Shown piece by piece: positions 46,467 to 53,547 of a stretch of DNA of 56,662 nucleotides. Position 1 is the first letter of the stretch; each line of letters begins with the position of its first letter. Origin of the DNA: Ilumatobacteraceae bacterium (GTDB lineage Bacteria; Actinomycetota; Acidimicrobiia; Acidimicrobiales; Ilumatobacteraceae); the NCBI GenBank assembly GCA_025463305.1, contig JAOBWK010000013.1:1-56662 (forward strand), written 5' to 3'. The position numbers were made by a program, and so were the translations under genes. The notes beneath the pieces are model-generated. The model saw nothing but the letters and a program-made list of their open reading frames with translations. It had not been told where the DNA came from and searched no databases.

Positions 46467-47315
46467 TCAGGCCTGAGCGAGCCGTACGGCGCCAGATCGA
46501 AACCACTGAACGAGCGTCACCGCTAGTTGTATGGCGGCTTCTGCTTCGCTCTGGGAGACGGTGACGGGCTTGCTCACGTCGTCAGTTCCGTGCCGGTCGT
46601 GCTGCGCCTGCCAGAGGGTTTGCATCATCTGACGAACACCGTCGATATCGCCGATACTCGTGGTCCACTTCGGACTTCCGTCTCGCAGCGCCGTAATCAT
46701 CTTGCCCAGCGTGGCGAGGGTGTCCTTCGGGGTTACGACCGGTCGAGCGGCGGCCTCGACGGCTCGAATGGCATCGTGGTAGGCGGCGCTTGGATTCGGC
46801 GAGAGGCCGTATGTGTGGTGCCAACCGCTGCTGAGGTAGGTGCTGGCTTTCCCCGACTGGCTCATCTCGGTCCGGGCAGCTACCTCGGCCGTTTCGTCGA
46901 CTCTGTGCTCCAGGCATGTTTTGCCATCTTCATCTAGACCGACGGTGTATGCAGACGCAGACGCCTCGAGGATGGTCCGAAGTTGATCAATCCTCCGATC
47001 CCCGTTGTAACACGTGCCGAGGAAGTGGTCGAGGACGTCGGGACCATATTTCGGGTGAGCGAGCAGATCGAGCAACTGGTTCGCAGCAGTCGTACCCTTG
47101 AATCCTTTGTCGACCCAGGTGAAATGCACTCGGAGATACTGCTCAGCGATACGTAAGGCGGCCGCAGCGGGGTAGCCGTGTGAGTCGTGGATGAAGCCTC
47201 GGACCCAGTCCCTGGCCGATTCGAGCATCCAGGCGGGCACACCAGGGTGCAGGGCGGCGTAGCCCTCGATGGCCGCTGGATCGCTACGAGTCGAGAATGG
47301 GGGTCGGGGAGACAC
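46467..47315 (-). CDS. Abortive-infection C-terminal-like protein
   Basis: This 282-residue helical protein has near its end IGDIDGVRQMMQTLWQAQHD, then RHGTDDVSKPVTVSQSEAEA and AIQLAVTLVQWF. The R-H-G after a helix, followed by a paired S-x-x-E-A, resembles the C-terminal HEPN-like domain of abortive-infection family proteins, in which an R-x(4)-H RNase motif is usual. AYHDAIRAVEAAARPVV supports the fold. GTG start at 47315. It is co-directional with the membrane protein that follows. Similarity is by pattern only. Confidence 0.65.
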   Translation of the reverse strand: MSPRPPFSTRSDPAAIEGYAALHPGVPAWMLESARDWVRGFIHDSHGYPAAAALRIAEQYLRVHFTWVDKGFKGTTAANQLLDLLAHPKYGPDVLDHFLGTCYNGDRRIDQLRTILEASASAYTVGLDEDGKTCLEHRVDETAEVAARTEMSQSGKASTYLSSGWHHTYGLSPNPSAAYHDAIRAVEAAARPVVTPKDTLATLGKMITALRDGSPKWTTSIGDIDGVRQMMQTLWQAQHDRHGTDDVSKPVTVSQSEAEAAIQLAVTLVQWFRSGAVRLAQA

Positions 47316-47390
47316 CGGAAGACACTATTGCGAGAGGTGCTGACGATCAATGACGCCGTGGCTCTCCGATCCGAAGCGCCGGCTGCAAAA

Positions 47391-47825
47391 TCAGCCGAGG
47401 GGACTCTGCGGCCGCATCGGTGGATCTTGTCCCAGAAACCCGGCTACCCACGCTGCTTCAGGCTCAGTGATTTGGCCATGCTCATACATCAAGAAGGCGA
47501 GACTGCGACACGTTGAGTTGTCGAGGTGATGGACGTTTATGACCGTTCTCAAGCCGAGCAGAAGGTCCACGTGCGCAAGGGCTGGCGCTCTGCTGCAGAT
47601 CTCGATTTCGGAGTTCTGAGCCAGACTGTTCAGCACGCTCATCTGCTGCGACTGTTCCTGATTGCCCTCGCGGTTGTCCGCCAGTTCGAGCTGTAGGCCA
47701 TGACTTGCAGGATGTTGCACCAGCACGGATGGTCGGCCCGGAGGAACGGATGAGACCTCGTCGACAGTCCAACGCTCATCTCGTTCGTGCAACCAGAGCC
47801 TAATCTCAATCGCCGAAATCGTCAT
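47391..47825 (-). CDS. Hypothetical protein, 144 residues
   Basis: This protein starts MTISAIEIRLWLHERDERWT. The middle QEQSQQMSVLNSLAQNSEIE and the end SLAFLMYEHGQITEPEAAWV match no family I know. It ends 75 bases from the Abi-like gene start on the same strand and may be its upstream partner. Upstream (47826-47971) is a 146-base divergent promoter region with a secreted protein gene on the other side. Confidence 0.55.
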   Translation of the reverse strand: MTISAIEIRLWLHERDERWTVDEVSSVPPGRPSVLVQHPASHGLQLELADNREGNQEQSQQMSVLNSLAQNSEIEICSRAPALAHVDLLLGLRTVINVHHLDNSTCRSLAFLMYEHGQITEPEAAWVAGFLGQDPPMRPQSPLG

Positions 47826-47971
47826 GGTAGGAGTGTCTCATGGCATCGCGGGAAGTGCACAGCGCGCAGCCAATCTCACGATTTGACATACGTGTAGGTG
47901 AGCGCGATGGTGGCCTCTCCGCAGGACGGCTAAGGGCTGGTGGTCCGCTCCACGATAACTAGGAGAGAATC

Positions 47972-48535
47972 TTGTCATTCGCCATCTCTGATACACAGTC
48001 AAAGCCACATCGGTCCCGGCTCCGTCACGCTGGACCGCTCATAGCGGTAGTGATCCTCACCACTCTGCCGATTGGACTGATCGCGACAGCGGCGTCCGCC
48101 GGAAATACTCCCGGATGCACGGCAAACGCCGTGATCGCTGCGCCGGCAGGTCAGGCGAAATATACGTTCAATGCAGGGGCCGCCGGCTGCTACACCTTCG
48201 TGACCAAACGGCTGTGCGTCGAGATCGTTGATGGATCCTCCGGCGCTGTTCTCGACGGACCGCATTGCACCGGTTGGTCCACGTCAAGCAGCCGTAACAC
48301 GACGACATATCCGCTGAGCTGCACGCTCGGCGGCCATCCTTCGGCAAGGTCAAAGGCGTGGCTCGAGACCGAACCGGTCGACTCGACCAAATACGGACTG
48401 GATACCTCCGGCTTCGCCTACTGCTCGATCTCCGGCAAGCAAGCGGTCGTACCGGTGCCAGGTGGCGTGCAGACCCCGTCATCGGATGTTCCGGCGCCGT
48501 CCGATGCGGCGCCCAGCGTGTCGATTCCGCTCTAA
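47972..48535 (+). CDS. Secreted hypothetical protein
   Basis: This 187-residue protein starts TTG (MSFAISDTQSKPHRSRLRH) with TAGGAGAG upstream. A signal peptide follows, hydrophobic AGPLIAVVILTTLPIGLIAT and cleavage near AASAG. The mature part has CTANAVIAAPAGQAKYTFN, six Cys spread through, and a C-terminus rich in Pro, Ser and Val. No family is recognised. Its export and multiple Cys suggest a disulfide-stabilised cell-surface protein. Confidence 0.65.
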   Translation: MSFAISDTQSKPHRSRLRHAGPLIAVVILTTLPIGLIATAASAGNTPGCTANAVIAAPAGQAKYTFNAGAAGCYTFVTKRLCVEIVDGSSGAVLDGPHCTGWSTSSSRNTTTYPLSCTLGGHPSARSKAWLETEPVDSTKYGLDTSGFAYCSISGKQAVVPVPGGVQTPSSDVPAPSDAAPSVSIPL

Positions 48536-48540
48536 CAATG

Positions 48541-48753
48541 TCAGATTGCCGGCGGGTTGTCGTCGCCTTGAATCTGGACTACACCCGCCGGCACTAGAGC
48601 TTGCACAATTTGAAGAACGAAGGAACGAGCCGCCTCGCCGAGCGACTCGGTTACGCTCAGCTCGACCTCGCAGAGCGATGCCGTAGGTGCATCCCGGTCA
48701 CCAATAAACCAGCGATCGTCGGTTGACTCTTCGGTCAACGGTGGAGGCCCCAT
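48541..48753 (-). CDS. Small hypothetical protein
   Basis: This 70-residue protein starts MGPPPLTEESTDDRWFIGDR and reads LCEVELSVTESLGEAARSFV, then LQIVQALVPAGVVQIQGDD. The amino-acid mix looks natural for a real protein, but there is no family match and no clear ribosome binding site. It is convergent with the secreted protein gene and divergent from the TIR-like gene. Confidence 0.4.
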   Translation of the reverse strand: MGPPPLTEESTDDRWFIGDRDAPTASLCEVELSVTESLGEAARSFVLQIVQALVPAGVVQIQGDDNPPAI

Positions 48754-48820
48754 TCCAACATCGCGGAGAGACCAGGCCTAGTACTGTGCTGCCTTCTGGT
48801 TGGATGCCTAGGAGTTGACG

Positions 48821-49744
48821 ATGGCTGAGCAAACCAAGGGGGAAGATGACGCTGTCCTGCGGCCTACCCGTGTGTTCGTAGTCCACGGTAGAGATCTCGT
48901 GATACGAGATGCGATGTTCGATTTCCTCGGTGCGTTAGGGCTGAGGCCCATCGAGTGGGAGCACGCTGTTGCGCTCACCGGCAAAGGCTCGCCGTACATC
49001 GGAGAGGTACTTGATGCGGCCTTTGGCCACGGACAGGCCGTTGTCGTTCTCCTGACGCCGGACGACACTGCTTACCTGCGCAACGAATTTGCCGACGGCG
49101 ACTCCGATCCTGAGACCCGTCCCCTGGGCCAGGCAAGGCCAAACGTTCTGTTTGAGGCCGGCATGGCGATGGGACGAAATCCTGAGCGCACAATCCTCGT
49201 GGAGTTCGGTGAACTTCGCCCCTTTAGCGACATGGGCGGTCGCCTGGCGGTTCGCATGAACAACACGGGCGAGAAGCGACGGTCCCTTGCGGGACGTTTG
49301 AGAACCGCCGGATGCCGCGTGGATGACAGCGGCACCCATTGGCTTAGCGCTGGCGACTTCACCTTGTCTGGAGGACCGATTGCCGGATTGCCGATCGGCA
49401 AGCGAATGGCTTCTGAGGTTCGACGAGGCCCGAGCGTCGATGGTGCCTGGCATGCGAGCGGTGGAACCCAACTTGATCAACTGAAAGTCACTAACAACGG
49501 CCCGGTTCCGCTCTTTGATGTCATGGTGCATGTTCCTGACTCGCTCACTGAGCACGTGCGCCTCTACCAGGAACATTCGGTGGCAAAGCTGCCGTCTGGT
49601 AAGAGCTTCACCGTCCGGGCGTGGACCACGGGCAGGACCATGGGTGGAATCCAAGGACCGCCGCAGTTCGAATTGACGGTCATTGGACACCTCGAAGACG
49701 GCTCAGAATTTCGCCAGGACATCTACCTAGACTCAGGAGGCTAG
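48821..49744 (+). CDS. TIR-like (PF10137-type) predicted nucleotide-binding protein
   Basis: This 307-residue protein has an N-terminal TIR-like domain: VFVVHGRDLVIRDAMFDFL, RPIEWEHAVALTGKGSPYIG, AVVVLLTPDDTAYLRNEFAD and ARPNVLFEAGMAMGRNPERT. The conserved Glu (FEAGMA) would be the NADase catalytic residue. The segment after about residue 190 is a separate, beta-rich C-terminal part (VKVTNNGPVPLFDVMVHVPD-like) that may sense a ligand or bind a partner. CAP12/PCTIR proteins of CBASS and Pycsar carry the same TIR type. ATG 48821 has TAGGAG six bases upstream. A zinc-ribbon gene follows after two bases. Confidence 0.83.
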   Translation: MAEQTKGEDDAVLRPTRVFVVHGRDLVIRDAMFDFLGALGLRPIEWEHAVALTGKGSPYIGEVLDAAFGHGQAVVVLLTPDDTAYLRNEFADGDSDPETRPLGQARPNVLFEAGMAMGRNPERTILVEFGELRPFSDMGGRLAVRMNNTGEKRRSLAGRLRTAGCRVDDSGTHWLSAGDFTLSGGPIAGLPIGKRMASEVRRGPSVDGAWHASGGTQLDQLKVTNNGPVPLFDVMVHVPDSLTEHVRLYQEHSVAKLPSGKSFTVRAWTTGRTMGGIQGPPQFELTVIGHLEDGSEFRQDIYLDSGG

Positions 49745-49746
49745 GC

Positions 49747-50202
49747 ATGGAGATTCCGATCGAACTGCCACTCGACGCAGATGGCTTTCTAAGGCGTGAG
49801 TGCCCCGCCTGCCTGCAAGAGTTCAAATGGCACCACGGCAAGACCGATGCCGCACCGGACGACTTCATCTATCCGGATGTTCATTGGTGCCCGCTTTGTG
49901 GGCAGAGTGCAGCTCTTGATCAATGGTGGACAGAAGCTCAGCTCGAGTACGCCCAGCAGGCGGCCCTCGGTCCAGCAATGAGGGCCATTGCCGACGAACT
50001 CGACGACACATTCCGGAATAACAGCTTCATCAAGTTCGAGGTCACAAGCGACGACGATGAGGAGGTGCCGGACCCACTCGTCGAGCCCGATGACATGATG
50101 ATCGTCGCACCGCCATGTCACGAATGGGAACCAGTCAAGGTCCCGGAAGATAGGCATGCCCCTTACTTCTGCCTGATCTGCGGCGAGTCATTTGCCGTGT
50201 GA
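49747..50202 (+). CDS. Zinc-ribbon protein paired with the TIR-like gene
   Basis: This 151-residue protein has two Cys-x-x-Cys pairs near the start, RRECPACLQEFKWH and VHWCPLCGQSAAL, and another at the end, PPCHEW...FCLICGESF. The middle is acidic and helical. It starts two bases after the TIR stop, with AGGAGG at the end of the TIR gene, so the two are co-expressed. It could be a sensor or adaptor for the TIR-like effector. No homologous family is recalled. Confidence 0.7.
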   Translation: MEIPIELPLDADGFLRRECPACLQEFKWHHGKTDAAPDDFIYPDVHWCPLCGQSAALDQWWTEAQLEYAQQAALGPAMRAIADELDDTFRNNSFIKFEVTSDDDEEVPDPLVEPDDMMIVAPPCHEWEPVKVPEDRHAPYFCLICGESFAV

Positions 50203-50244
50203 GGGCATGCGTTGTGATGCTCGGTGATGTGACGGAGTGACCGC

Positions 50245-51423
50245 CTACTCGGACGGATCGATCGAACCGGTTCTGGGACCTGCAGCCCGATCGTCGATGA
50301 GCTGTCGAAGGCTTACCCGCACGCCGTTGAAGCCGTCGACCGCTGCGCCCCGGACAATGTTCCAGGATTTCTCCCAGTCACCCTCCCAGATACGCAAGCC
50401 GAGCTGCAGCTGGGCCACCTCGCCGAGTGGGTAGACGCCGGTGTGCTGTAGCCCGTTGCGTACTTCGAGGATCGCTCGAAGAAGATCGAGACCGTGTCGA
50501 GCGGCGGACATCTCGATTCCGTCGTGCTCTTCGAGCCGGCATTCGAGGGTGGTCAGGATGTGCTTCTTGGGCTTGTATGGCTCCACAACGAAGTGCTTGA
50601 TCACATCGACTAACGAGCTGCAGCGAGACTCAAACTCCTCTCGGGAGTGAGCCGGCTGCGTGAGCGCCGCAACGACGCCGGCCGAGCTGACCGCCAAGAT
50701 CGAAGGAAGCCCAGTTGCGAGTCGCCAGGTCAGGTCGAGATGGTCGAGCGCCTCCGGCACGGCGAGCGGCGGGCGGTACACCTGAGCGCCAGGCGTCTCG
50801 GGCGGATAGCCAACGAGGCGCTCCAGAACGAGCAAGTATCCCTCGTTATCGGCGACATCGGCATACGGTGCAAGACGAGCCTGCTTGGTCACATCGAATC
50901 GCCACAGTGAGCGGTCGCCGGTAGATCCGTCCGCATAGCCACTCCAGGTGGAAGGCTCCCGTTGCAGAACGCTGCCGAGTTGCTCCGTACTCAGATTGAC
51001 CATCGCCGAGGCGTTGGCCTTGGTGGTGAGAACGTCCGACTCCAGGCGAAATTCCACCGGATGCTGCGGATCAGGCTGTAGCTCGCCACGACACTTGGCC
51101 AGGGTTCGGAGCGCACCCACGAACCCGTTGCCGAGATCGAACATGTACGGGCTGCGACTGTGGTACATGCCGTGCACGGTCAGAGCAATGCGATCGCCCG
51201 GAATCGGGACAACCCCGTTTCCCGTCGTCCAGGTTGGGCGATAGCTCAGCTGCCACGTCGGCAACCCACGAAAGGCATCCTCCGCATCGATGCCCTGGTT
51301 AGCCAACATGAGATCCACGTACTGCCAGATCGGCCACTTACCGCCACCTACTCGATAGCCGGCTGCAACGATCTCGACGAGCGCCTGCGACTTCGGGTCG
51401 AGCGGGGAGATCAACGATGCCAT
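50245..51423 (-). CDS. Hypothetical protein with HEPN-like RNGLQH motif
   Basis: This 392-residue protein starts MASLISPLDPKSQALVEIVA with AAGGAAG nine bases upstream. The region near residue 340 reads LLRAILEVRNGLQHTGVYPL; R-N-G-L-Q-H fits the R-x(4)-H active-site pattern of HEPN RNases. Other parts have GNGFVGALRTLAKCRGELQP and LLVLERLVGYPPETP without known domains. An in-frame start 16 codons earlier is less likely. It is convergent with the zinc-ribbon gene. A defence role is inferred from motif and neighbourhood. Confidence 0.65.
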   Translation of the reverse strand: MASLISPLDPKSQALVEIVAAGYRVGGGKWPIWQYVDLMLANQGIDAEDAFRGLPTWQLSYRPTWTTGNGVVPIPGDRIALTVHGMYHSRSPYMFDLGNGFVGALRTLAKCRGELQPDPQHPVEFRLESDVLTTKANASAMVNLSTEQLGSVLQREPSTWSGYADGSTGDRSLWRFDVTKQARLAPYADVADNEGYLLVLERLVGYPPETPGAQVYRPPLAVPEALDHLDLTWRLATGLPSILAVSSAGVVAALTQPAHSREEFESRCSSLVDVIKHFVVEPYKPKKHILTTLECRLEEHDGIEMSAARHGLDLLRAILEVRNGLQHTGVYPLGEVAQLQLGLRIWEGDWEKSWNIVRGAAVDGFNGVRVSLRQLIDDRAAGPRTGSIDPSE

Positions 51424-51546
51424 TTGTGCACTTCCTTCGCTCTGGACATCCAGCGAACGAGGCGGCCCCATTGCTCTACGACATCATCGGACGAGATTTT
51501 AGAAAGCTGCTTTCGCCTGGGCAAGTGGTTTTCGACCGCGTCGCCC

Positions 51547-51642
51547 ATGGACGTGACGGCCGTCCGTCGTGCAAAGCCGGACTATGAAGCCCTGGCCAAA
51601 GCGCTGCTGCGTGTGGCCGAAGAGCTGAACAACAGGACTTAG
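51547..51642 (+). CDS. 31-residue AVRR peptide, remnant or small gene
   Basis: The ORF reads MDVTAVRRAKPDYEALAKAL, then LRVAEELNNRT, and ends overlapping the convergent HTH gene by four bases. It matches the C-terminal half of the 63-residue AVRR protein at 38733-38924 (VRAVRRQPADYRKLARAL). It may be a decayed copy from another integrative element. Confidence 0.5.
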   Translation: MDVTAVRRAKPDYEALAKALLRVAEELNNRT

Positions 51643-51920
51643 ACCGAGCCGCCTGAATGTCGGCGTGGAACACCAGCTTGCTCAAGACGGATCATGACTG
51701 TCGTGCGGTGAATGCCGTACGACTTGGCCAGTTGCTCGACCGTCATGCCGGATTGGTAGTCGGCAGCCATGGTCTGAACCTGCTCGGCCGACAGTCGCAC
51801 CTGCTTCTGCAGAGTTCGCAGTCGTGTGAACGGCAGCGGCTCTGTCTGTACTGTCCACCTGGACTCCAGCAGCCGGTTAAGCCGGGGCGTTAGTGTTGAG
51901 AGCTGGTGTGGTAGGTCCAC
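51639..51920 (-). CDS. HTH protein, short relative of the right-end HTH gene
   Basis: This 93-residue protein begins VDLPHQLSTLTPRLNRLLES. A resolvase-type helix-turn-helix follows: LSAEQVQTMAADYQSGMTVE, then QLAKSYGIHRTTVMIRLEQA. It ends soon after the first HTH, lacking the second HTH found in the 144-residue paralog at 53086. A TTG one codon upstream is also possible. It may control or assist recombination at the element's end; that is inference from position. Confidence 0.7.
   Translation of the reverse strand: MDLPHQLSTLTPRLNRLLESRWTVQTEPLPFTRLRTLQKQVRLSAEQVQTMAADYQSGMTVEQLAKSYGIHRTTVMIRLEQAGVPRRHSGGSV
51896..51920. repeat. Direct repeat copy 1 (DLPH site)
   Basis: TTGAGAGCTGGTGTGGTAGG then TCCAC, 25 bases, matches 53496-53520 at 23 positions. 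It contains the GTGG/CCAC inverted arms around TAGGT. It covers the first codons of the HTH gene. Confidence 0.65.
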
Positions 51921-51954
51921 CAATCGAACATTCGTTCCCCTTCAGCCAGGGGTC

Positions 51955-51985
51955 AAGGCCGTCCAACCGGACGGCCTTTGCATTT
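51955..51985 (+). terminator. Plus-strand terminator
   Basis: AAGGCCGTCC and GGACGGCCTT form a perfect 10-bp stem around AACC, followed by TGCATTTGCAT. No gene on the plus strand lies directly upstream except the AVRR remnant, so it may be left from a lost gene. Nothing else is seen in 51924-52047. Confidence 0.7.
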
Positions 51986-52047
51986 GCATCTGTTCGTGAT
52001 CATGATCTGCGACCCCGGCAATCATGGTTTGAGAGCTGTTTCAGATG

Positions 52048-52710
52048 TCACTGGCCTTGCTCGCATGTTGTTTCGACGCCGGCAAGTGGCTCGCAGGAGT
52101 CGCCTCGCCAGGTGCTGATGCCGGCCTGGACACAGACGACGGCAACGAGCAGCGCTGCAATCGGGTCGGCCCACCACCAGCCCAGGATGGCGTTGGCACC
52201 GAGCCCGATCAGGACGGCGATCGAGAGGTAGGCGCAGAACACGTTCTGTTTGCCGGCCCCAGTGGCGGCAGCAGAGTTCAGCTGACGGCCGATGCGGTTC
52301 TTGGCTTGGCCGAGGACCGGCATCAGAATTGCATCAGTGGCGGCGAGGGCGATGCCGATCCAGCTGATGCCTCCAGCGTTGCCGGTGATGAGATGGTCGA
52401 TTGCTTCAACGACGATGTATGGCACGAGCAGGAGGAACGTGACAGCGACGACACGCTGGGCGATTCGTTCGGCATTGTCGGCGTCGAGTCGTTTGCCCGA
52501 GAATCGCCAGATGATGATGAGGGTGGCGACAGCTTCGATGCCGCAGTCGATGCCCCAGCCAATCAGGACAACGGAGTTTGTGCTGAGTCCGGCGCTGAGG
52601 CCGATGATGCCGTCGATGAGTAGCCAGCCGAGCGTCAGCCAGGAGAGCATCCGCAACGTGCGAGCGAGTGCATGGTGCGCTGGCGTGATCGTGGCGGGTG
52701 CTGTCGACAT
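52048..52710 (-). CDS. Cation diffusion facilitator-type transporter
   Basis: This 220-residue membrane protein has about six hydrophobic segments. MSTAPATITPAHHALARTLR precedes TM1. NSVVLIGWGIDCGIEAVATL holds the TM2 Asp of the metal site, and SWIGIALAATDAILMPVLGQ the TM5 Asp. GWWWADPIAALLVAVVCVQA ends the core. The short cytosolic domain of longer CDFs is missing. It would export a metal such as zinc, cobalt or cadmium. It is divergent from an ArsR-type regulator, 46 bases away, which likely controls it. Confidence 0.85.
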   Translation of the reverse strand: MSTAPATITPAHHALARTLRMLSWLTLGWLLIDGIIGLSAGLSTNSVVLIGWGIDCGIEAVATLIIIWRFSGKRLDADNAERIAQRVVAVTFLLLVPYIVVEAIDHLITGNAGGISWIGIALAATDAILMPVLGQAKNRIGRQLNSAAATGAGKQNVFCAYLSIAVLIGLGANAILGWWWADPIAALLVAVVCVQAGISTWRGDSCEPLAGVETTCEQGQ

Positions 52711-52756
52711 GCACCCACAGTATCGAGTATTGTTGGTAACATCAAGGAGAATTGAT

Positions 52757-53089
52757 ATGTCCGACTTCTCACAATACGACACTGCGACGCTCGAAGAGTG
52801 CAAGCGGCTCGCGGCCGCCTGGTCCCCAGCACTGCAGGCCTTCGCCAACCCGGAGCGCCTGTTGATCGTGCTCTGGCTCGCCGGCACCGAGGCAACCGTT
52901 CGTGATCTTGAGAAGGTCACCGGACTCAAGCAGTCACTCGTCTCCTATCACTTGCGGGCGCTCCGTGACGCTGGACTCGTCATCGCAACACCAGCCGGAC
53001 GCAGCAACGAATACCGCCTCGCCAATCCAGAGCTGAACAAGCTCGCTGAAATGCTCTGCCAGTTCGAGCCTCCTACGGCTTCGGACTAA
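52757..53089 (+). CDS. ArsR/SmtB family metal-responsive regulator
   Basis: This 110-residue winged-helix regulator has LAAAWSPALQAFANPERLLI, TGLKQSLVSYHLRALRDAGL and VIATPAGRSNEYRLANPELN. The recognition helix S-L-V-S-Y-H-L-R-A-L is intact. AAGGAG precedes the ATG. A small TGTTGGTAACA inverted repeat just upstream may be the operator shared with the divergent transporter gene. It would release DNA on binding a metal; classical CVC ligands are absent, so the metal site is elsewhere. Confidence 0.88.
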   Translation: MSDFSQYDTATLEECKRLAAAWSPALQAFANPERLLIVLWLAGTEATVRDLEKVTGLKQSLVSYHLRALRDAGLVIATPAGRSNEYRLANPELNKLAEMLCQFEPPTASD

Positions 53090-53520
53090 TCCGAGCTGGT
53101 CGGCCATCCACGTCTTGGTCGACAAGCAATGCCAGCACGACGGAAGGCCTTGCCGATCGTGGAGGCATCGACGCCGAGTTGCTCGCCAACATGCAGTAGC
53201 GACAGTCCGCTGGCATACAGCACGACAGCTCGCCGCATGGCTTGCGCGTCGAGCTTGACCTGCGGGCGACGTTGGATGCCTTGTCGTTTCAGGTGGGTCA
53301 TAACGGTCTGACGATGCACGACAAGGTCACGTGCCAGCGTGTCGATGCTCTTTCCTGCTCGGTAGCCCGCTGCCAATTCGTGCACTTGGGCGTTGGTCAG
53401 CTTGCGGATCGGATGGCGAGGCTCCGTCGGCTTGCGCTGAACGACCGCGTTGCCACGCTTGAGATCGAGTACGGCTTTGAGCTGAGGCGAGATACTTGAG
53501 AGCCTGTGTGGTAGGTCCAC
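53086..53520 (-). CDS. HTH protein with two resolvase-like helix-turn-helix segments
   Basis: This 144-residue protein begins at GTG 53520 (VDLPHRLSSISPQLKAVLDL). The first HTH is LTNAQVHELAAGYRAGKSID then TLARDLVVHRQTVMTHLKRQ. The second is VLYASGLSLLHVGEQLGVDA then STIGKAFRRAGIACRPRRGW. Such HTH pairs occur near serine recombinases in actinobacteria. The 3' end overlaps the ArsR gene by four bases. It lies at the right edge of the element, divergent from the chromosomal isochorismatase gene only 27 bases away. Confidence 0.78.
   Translation of the reverse strand: MDLPHRLSSISPQLKAVLDLKRGNAVVQRKPTEPRHPIRKLTNAQVHELAAGYRAGKSIDTLARDLVVHRQTVMTHLKRQGIQRRPQVKLDAQAMRRAVVLYASGLSLLHVGEQLGVDASTIGKAFRRAGIACRPRRGWPTSSD
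53496..53520. repeat. Direct repeat copy 2 (DLPH site) near the right border
   Basis: TTGAGAGCCTGTGTGGTAGG then TCCAC, 25 bases, is the second copy of the repeat at 51896-51920. Together they bracket the HTH/CDF/ArsR module of 1.6 kb. The coding sequence after the repeat diverges, so the identity of the first 25 bases is not explained by gene homology alone. Confidence 0.65.
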
Positions 53521-53547
53521 CTCGACCCACTCGACAGGAGCGTCAAC

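Larger units (their letters stand above)
31132..53547. mobile_element. Serine-recombinase integrative element (probable mobilisable ICE), approximate borders
   Basis: The interval runs from just after tRNA-Val to just before the isochorismatase gene. It contains a large serine recombinase, an ImmA/XRE switch, a VirD4/TraD-type ATPase, a replication-relaxation protein, ArdA, many small unknown genes, a DNA methyltransferase and several defence-like genes. The nucleotide mix is visibly more A/T-rich than the flanks, notably at 40,440-40,560. No complete mating-pair-formation genes are seen, so it is probably mobilised rather than self-transmissible. The exact attL and attR were not found. A weak shared core CCACTC occurs at 31199-31204 and 53527-53532. 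Confidence 0.7.
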
